The notes beneath the pieces were generated by a model. The model saw nothing but the letters and a program-made list of their open reading frames with translations. It ran no database searches and was not told the DNA's origin. From the NCBI GenBank assembly GCA_007124075.1, contig SLFV01000075.1, positions 1-17,980 on the forward strand: DNA of 17,980 nucleotides, read 5' to 3'. The position numbers and the translations under genes are program-made. This document shows positions 13,755-17,980 of this stretch, one piece after another; position 1 is the stretch's first letter, and each line of letters begins with the position of its first letter. The stretch is from Roseimaritima sp. Its GTDB lineage: Bacteria > Planctomycetota > Planctomycetia > Pirellulales > Pirellulaceae.

Positions 13755-15491
13755 TTAGTACTCGAACTGAATTCGTGTCGTGAACATATTGGCCACGCTG
13801 CGGCCTTGGATCGGGTCGTTGAGGATCGGCCGCACGTAATTGAACATCCCCTTGGTGTAGGGGTTCAAGTACCATGTGAGGCCGTAGGTCATTTCTTGCA
13901 TTTCGCCACCGCGGATGCCCGCATCATTCAAGTCGATGTACGACCAACGAACCCCCGCCTCCCAGGCACCGATTCCAGTCCAGCCAGAACTGACGGAGCG
14001 ATCAAACACGTTGCGACGTGGTGTGATGCGCTGAAAAATGCCCTCGCGAAAACGCCCCAGAATGCTGGTTGGACTGTAGGAGCGACCTTCACCGGTTAAG
14101 AACACGCTGCCATATACATATGCGGCGTGAAACAACGGATTGGCGTTTTCCCGCCGATTGACTTCCGACATGATCCACTCCGCTTGGACTGACCACGGCC
14201 CGTAGACAAAAGCCGATTCCAAACCCAACAGAAAAGTATGTCGAGCATCATCAATGTTGCCGGTATCAACAAACACCGGAATTCCACCTACACCTTGCTG
14301 ACGCATTCTGGCGCTAGGCAGGGTTGCATAGCGCACGGGATCATCGCCAGGCAATCGATAGCTTGCTGAAGCTCCCAGGTGCAACAGACTTTGCTGATAA
14401 TCGTTCAACTGTTCAAACCAGGGCAGGAATGTGCCGTGAACGGTAAACGCATACCCGTCATCCAGTGAGACATCGTCACCGTAGCCGTCGCTGTTGGAGC
14501 GGAAAACGCCCCCGGCGTAGGTCAAAAGGTTCTCCTGCGAACCGTAGACCATCGCGCCCATGTTTCGCTCTGGAGCAAAGGTGTCGGTTAATGCCCGTTC
14601 ATTAAACGTAATGAAGCGATTGGGCGAGTACCGCTCCAAGCTGAATGGTTCAAAGAAATGACCGGCAATCACGTTTCCCACCAACGGCAGGTCGGTCAAA
14701 GCGACCCAGTTGTCCAAAAAGCGTGGACGTTCATTCGAAGCGAAATCCCACTCCAGACGATACTCGATCGTGTCGTACAATTCACCAAAAATACCCAATC
14801 GTGACCGTCGGAACCCCGCGCCATCAGGGATCTCGCCGACGGTCGCTCGATTGTTGTCATCCTGAGTGAAGAAAGCTACGTCAGCCTGTAGTTCTACCGA
14901 TATGACGACCGATGGTTTTAGCTTGCCTCCGCCCATTTGTTCTGCTGACTCGCTTACCGTGTCAGATTCCTCCCCATCCAAAGTCTCAGATAGCAGGCTG
15001 GTCACATCTCTGCCAATCCTTCGATTGAACTCGGACCCGCTACCGGAGGGTGCCCTGCCCGGAGCAACCTCCCTGCCCATCGTGCGACTGCCAGAAGATT
15101 GCTGGGTTGGAACCAGGGCTTGCCGTATTTCCAGCGGTTCAAAATCCGGACGGGGAACCAACGGCGGGGCGAGTTCCAAATCCGCCGACTCGCCCTCCTG
15201 GACGAGATCGCCTATTCTTACTTGCGGATCCTCGTCTTCGACGATCGGCCCCGACGATTCAGCGGTTTCTTGTTGCTGCCCGTACCCAACGGACTGATTC
15301 CCACTGGCAAACACCACCGCCACAAGCAACAGGACTGCCTGTGGGAGACAACAGCGGCATCTTTCCCCTAAACCCAAAACCCCAGCGCGATAACCTAAGC
15401 GGAGTTGGCCGGAGGCTAAGCGGTTGTTGAAAAATAGAGTCTTCAAACTGATCGTTCCTGCTTGTCGTTTTGAAATTTTATGCTTCGACAA
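13755..15491 (-). CDS. OprP/OprO-type outer-membrane porin
   Basis: The 578-aa product resembles phosphate-selective porin O/P proteins: outer-membrane beta barrels that pass anions or small solutes. The barrel part starts near 195 and shows alternating amphipathic strands, including FRRSRLGIFGELYDTIEYRLEWDF (two strands and a turn, 227-250) and AGHFFEPFSLERYSP (276-290). The chain ends in RIQFEY, with the terminal aromatic residue used for barrel insertion. Residues 75-195 are acidic, Pro/Ser/Gly rich and probably a periplasmic linker. The hydrophobic signal core (about 49-62) lies unusually far from the N-terminus. The TTG at 15491 is therefore uncertain. TTG 15446 with AGGA upstream (residue 16) is an alternative. 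The transported solute is unknown. It is divergent from metF. Confidence 0.88.
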   Translation of the reverse strand: MSKHKISKRQAGTISLKTLFFNNRLASGQLRLGYRAGVLGLGERCRCCLPQAVLLLVAVVFASGNQSVGYGQQQETAESSGPIVEDEDPQVRIGDLVQEGESADLELAPPLVPRPDFEPLEIRQALVPTQQSSGSRTMGREVAPGRAPSGSGSEFNRRIGRDVTSLLSETLDGEESDTVSESAEQMGGGKLKPSVVISVELQADVAFFTQDDNNRATVGEIPDGAGFRRSRLGIFGELYDTIEYRLEWDFASNERPRFLDNWVALTDLPLVGNVIAGHFFEPFSLERYSPNRFITFNERALTDTFAPERNMGAMVYGSQENLLTYAGGVFRSNSDGYGDDVSLDDGYAFTVHGTFLPWFEQLNDYQQSLLHLGASASYRLPGDDPVRYATLPSARMRQQGVGGIPVFVDTGNIDDARHTFLLGLESAFVYGPWSVQAEWIMSEVNRRENANPLFHAAYVYGSVFLTGEGRSYSPTSILGRFREGIFQRITPRRNVFDRSVSSGWTGIGAWEAGVRWSYIDLNDAGIRGGEMQEMTYGLTWYLNPYTKGMFNYVRPILNDPIQGRSVANMFTTRIQFEY

Positions 15492-15559
15492 AGCACAGCA
15501 TTCCCCTGGAGGTGCTGGGGAGTTACCATGAACGGCAGGCTGCGATCAACGCTAATTCG

Positions 15560-15588
15560 TTGGAGCCATCGCGGTTTTCGATTAAAAT
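15560..15588 (+). promoter_or_regulatory. Candidate sigma-70-type promoter of metF
   Basis: TAAAAT (15583-15588) matches the -10 consensus at five of six positions. TTGGAG (15560-15565) lies exactly 17 bases upstream as a weaker -35. Transcription would begin near 15595, giving a leader of about 36 bases. That is too short for a SAM-type riboswitch, and none is visible. Confidence 0.4.
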
Positions 15589-15630
15589 TCTCGCCCTAGC
15601 GGACCTTCCCGCGACGTTATTTTGAATCCT

Positions 15631-16509
15631 ATGAAGCTAGCAGATCATTACAGACCGGGGCATCGCGGTCTGTCGTTTGAATTGTTTCCGCCCAAAAGCG
15701 AAAGCGGACTGGCATCGCTCTACGAAACGGTTGATCGGCTGGTGCGGTATGACCCCAGCTACTTTACATGCACCTTCGGAGCCGGAGGATCGACCCAGGG
15801 TTTGACCCTGAAGGTCCTTGATGCGGTGCGGCAGCGGACCAACCTGCCGGTCGCTTCGCACCTGACCTGCGTTGGTGCCACGGTCGACCAGATCGTGCAG
15901 TATTTACGCCAAGCGGATCGACAGGGTGTGGATTACATTGTTGCCCTGCGTGGTGATCCACCGAGGGGAGAAACCAAGTTTTCGGCCGTTGCTGGCGGAT
16001 TGAGCTACGCTAACGAATTGGTGGAATTGATCCGTCAGCGGTCCCCTGCGTTCGGTATCGCCGTGGCCGGTTATCCGGAGGTCCATCAAGAAGCCTTGGA
16101 CGCCGCGACCGACATGCAGTATTTAAAACGAAAAGTCGACGCGGGCGCCGATATCGTGATCACGCAACTGTTCTATGACAACGCCGATTTTTATCGTTTT
16201 CGCGATGCCTGCGCGGCAAACGAGATCGACGTACCGATCGTCCCTGGCCTTCTGCCGATCACTAATCTAGCGCAAGCCCAACGGATTACTTCGCTGTGCA
16301 AGTCTCGAATTCCAGCTAGTTTGGCATCTCGCTTGCAAGAATACGACGATCCGCAGTGGCAGTTCCAAATTGGCGTCCAGCATGCTCGCGAGCAAATGTT
16401 GGATTTGCTGGAAAATGATGTCGTCGGGGTGCATCTGTATGTCTTAAACAAAAGCCAAGCGGCGGAGAAGATGCTGGAGGACTGTCAGTTTGGAGCTTTG
16501 GCCCGATAG
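15631..16509 (+). CDS. metF: Methylenetetrahydrofolate reductase (MetF)
   Basis: MetF reduces 5,10-methylenetetrahydrofolate to 5-methyltetrahydrofolate with FAD, supplying the methyl group for methionine synthesis in the cytosol. The 292-aa product has the usual bacterial length and a single TIM-barrel domain. Visible motifs are SFELFPPKSESG (15-26, catalytic Glu17), CTFGAGGST (47-55), ALRGDPP with Asp109 (105-111), TQLFYDNADF with Gln179 (178-187), and VPGLLPITN (204-212). ATG 15631 begins just before the conserved domain. A TTG three codons upstream (15622) is also in frame. Neither has a strong Shine-Dalgarno sequence. It stands alone, with no methionine synthase gene beside it. Confidence 0.95.
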   Translation: MKLADHYRPGHRGLSFELFPPKSESGLASLYETVDRLVRYDPSYFTCTFGAGGSTQGLTLKVLDAVRQRTNLPVASHLTCVGATVDQIVQYLRQADRQGVDYIVALRGDPPRGETKFSAVAGGLSYANELVELIRQRSPAFGIAVAGYPEVHQEALDAATDMQYLKRKVDAGADIVITQLFYDNADFYRFRDACAANEIDVPIVPGLLPITNLAQAQRITSLCKSRIPASLASRLQEYDDPQWQFQIGVQHAREQMLDLLENDVVGVHLYVLNKSQAAEKMLEDCQFGALAR

Positions 16510-16665
16510 CCCCACAGCACGAAACAACCGCAAACCGGCCCCCCATGAAGCATTCCGGCGAGGCTGTGGACTCTGGCACTCGACGCGCTCGGGTCTCTTC
16601 CCCAACGTCTGCGGCTGCTCACTGAATGAACCCAGACATTCGTACACACAGCGAGGGTGCATGAA
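16510..16665. other. Convergent gap between metF and the DUF1501 gene
   Basis: No gene and no clear terminator hairpin with a T run is visible in these 156 bases. Short frames crossing it are extensions of frames that shadow the two flanking genes. Confidence 0.4.
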
Positions 16666-17980
16666 TCACGCATCAACGATGTCATGGACCACTTGACCAT
16701 GAACGTCGGTCAAGCGGAAATCGCGTCCGCTGTAACGATAGGTTAGCTGAGTGTGGTCGACGCCCATTAAATGCAAGATCGTGGCATGCAAGTCGTGAAC
16801 GTGAACACGTTTTTCGATTGCCTTCATTCCCAATTCGTCGGTCTGCCCATGCATCATACCCCCGCGAACTCCTCCCCCGGCTAAAAACATTGAAAAACCG
16901 GTGTGGTGATGGTCGCGTCCTGGTTTGACCTTCGGGTTCTTCGCGTTCAATTGCGAATAAGGGGTCCGTCCAAATTCGCCTCCCCAGATCACCAGCGTGT
17001 CATCCAACAAGCCTCGCTGGTGAAGGTCTTGCAGCAATGCCGCCGTCGCCTGATCACTGTCGGCACATAATCTGCGGTGCCCATCATCATTATTGGAATG
17101 CGTGTCCCAAGGTTGTTTCCCTGACTTGGTGACATAATAAACCTGCACGAACCGTACCCCCCGTTCCAGCAACCGGCGGGCCAGTAGACAACTACGGGCA
17201 AAGACCGTGCTTCCGTACTTGTCCTGCAACCATTGAGGCTCGTCGGATAAATCAAATGCCTCGCCCGCTTCGCTCTGCATCCGGAACGCTTTTTCCATCG
17301 CCTGGATATGACCTTCTAGCTGGGCGTCCTGCGCGCGCTGATCGGCATGCTGGCGATTCATCGTTTGCAGGAACTGTACCTGCTGCCGCTGCTGGCTTCG
17401 GGAAAGCGTGGGATGCCGCAAGTTGGCAACCAACTGGTCCGCTTCCTGATGATTGGTATCAATCGCCATCCCTTGATGCTGGCCCGGAAGAAAAGAGCTC
17501 GACCACAATTGTGGACCAACCACAGGCAAGCCGGGACAGAGCGTGATGAACGCGGGCAGATTTTCGTTCTCGCTCCCCAAACCGTACGACGTCCAAGCCC
17601 CTAGGCTGGGACGAATTGGCTGCTGGTTCCCCGAATTCATCAGTAAAAGCCCGGGCTCATGATTCGGCGTATCGGTATGCATCGACCGAATCACGCATAG
17701 TTGGTCGGCACATTGGGACAAGTGGGGAAAAAGCTCGCTCAGCACGACCCCACTTTCACCGCGTGGGGCAAACCGAAACGGTGAAGGCATGAAGCCACTC
17801 CCTTTGGATCGTATCTTCTCCGGTTGCTGCCCTTGAAAACGCGCTAACGCCGGCTTGGGATCGAAGGTATCCACATGCGACGGCCCGCCATTCATGAACA
17901 GAAAAACGACCCGTTTGGCCTTGGCTGGAAAATGCGGTTGGGACAAGATTCCGCCACTGGCAACGATCGGTTGTGCGGCG
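16666..17980 (-). CDS. DUF1501 family protein, N-terminus beyond the window
   Basis: This is a member of the large planctomycete DUF1501 family (alkaline-phosphatase/sulfatase-like fold, precise role unknown). Such proteins are usually exported by Tat and encoded next to DUF1549/DUF1553 cytochrome-like proteins. Counting from the TTG at 17946, typical motifs are FMNGGPSHVDTFDPKP (17-32), HTDTPNHEPGLLLMNSG (89-105), KYGSTVFARSCLLARRLLERG (a conserved helix, starting near 243), a WDTHSNN segment, GGEFGRTPYSQ, GRDHHHTGFSMFLAGGG and HDLHATILHLMGVDH. The frame is not closed at 17946. It stays open through AAQPIVASGGIL to the right edge, so TTG 17946 is an internal codon and the start with its export signal is missing. 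The C-terminus is complete. It converges on metF. Confidence 0.92.
   Translation of the reverse strand, partial: AAQPIVASGGILSQPHFPAKAKRVVFLFMNGGPSHVDTFDPKPALARFQGQQPEKIRSKGSGFMPSPFRFAPRGESGVVLSELFPHLSQCADQLCVIRSMHTDTPNHEPGLLLMNSGNQQPIRPSLGAWTSYGLGSENENLPAFITLCPGLPVVGPQLWSSSFLPGQHQGMAIDTNHQEADQLVANLRHPTLSRSQQRQQVQFLQTMNRQHADQRAQDAQLEGHIQAMEKAFRMQSEAGEAFDLSDEPQWLQDKYGSTVFARSCLLARRLLERGVRFVQVYYVTKSGKQPWDTHSNNDDGHRRLCADSDQATAALLQDLHQRGLLDDTLVIWGGEFGRTPYSQLNAKNPKVKPGRDHHHTGFSMFLAGGGVRGGMMHGQTDELGMKAIEKRVHVHDLHATILHLMGVDHTQLTYRYSGRDFRLTDVHGQVVHDIVDA

Noticed and set aside
15492..15630. A SAM- or cobalamin-type riboswitch upstream of metF.
   Set aside because: The leader from the likely promoter is only about 36 bases and no riboswitch core motif is visible.

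Overview
The window most likely comes from a planctomycete of the Pirellulales (Rhodopirellula-like) type. This is inferred from gene content: a DUF1501 protein, a Tat-exported Gfo/Idh/MocA oxidoreductase, a secreted HpcH/HpaI-type aldolase, an OprP-like porin with a long pre-barrel region, lipid A genes using LpxI, and small GC-rich palindromic repeats. No 16S or other marker is present, so the placement rests on family knowledge.

Layout. Positions 1-1588 are a gene-poor, repeat-rich stretch. It holds three diverged copies of a hairpin-forming repeat, one compact palindromic (REP-like) element, one possible 73-aa ORF, and what may be the C-terminal remnant of a winged-helix/ATP-binding regulator. 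It leads into a complete type I restriction subunit gene, hsdR (1589-4696, TTG start). No hsdM or hsdS is present in the window. A tRNA-Leu(UAA) gene (5088-5172, minus) follows, with its 3' end facing hsdR, which makes it a candidate boundary of a restriction-modification island. Beyond the tRNA lie a possible 68-aa minus-strand gene and a translationally coupled lpxD-lpxI pair (lipid A synthesis). A hairpin separates lpxI from a convergent minus-strand pair: a Tat-signal oxidoreductase followed 33 bp later by a Sec-signal aldolase.

Next is an 830-aa membrane-anchored protein of unknown function (minus), which appears to contain two tandem beta-rich modules. It is divergent from a DUF3293 gene (plus). 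That gene converges on an OprP/OprO-type porin gene (minus), which is divergent from metF (plus). The window ends inside a DUF1501 gene (minus) whose N-terminus lies outside.

How the genes fit together. LpxD and LpxI both act in lipid A synthesis, and the porin implies an outer membrane, so the envelope is of Gram-negative type. The oxidoreductase and aldolase look like a small extracytoplasmic carbohydrate or sugar-acid module. HsdR is a defence component whose partners must lie elsewhere, probably to the left. No clear new multi-gene system was found. The best leads are the repeat-rich stretch before hsdR, the exported oxidoreductase-aldolase pair, and the 830-aa duplicated-module protein.
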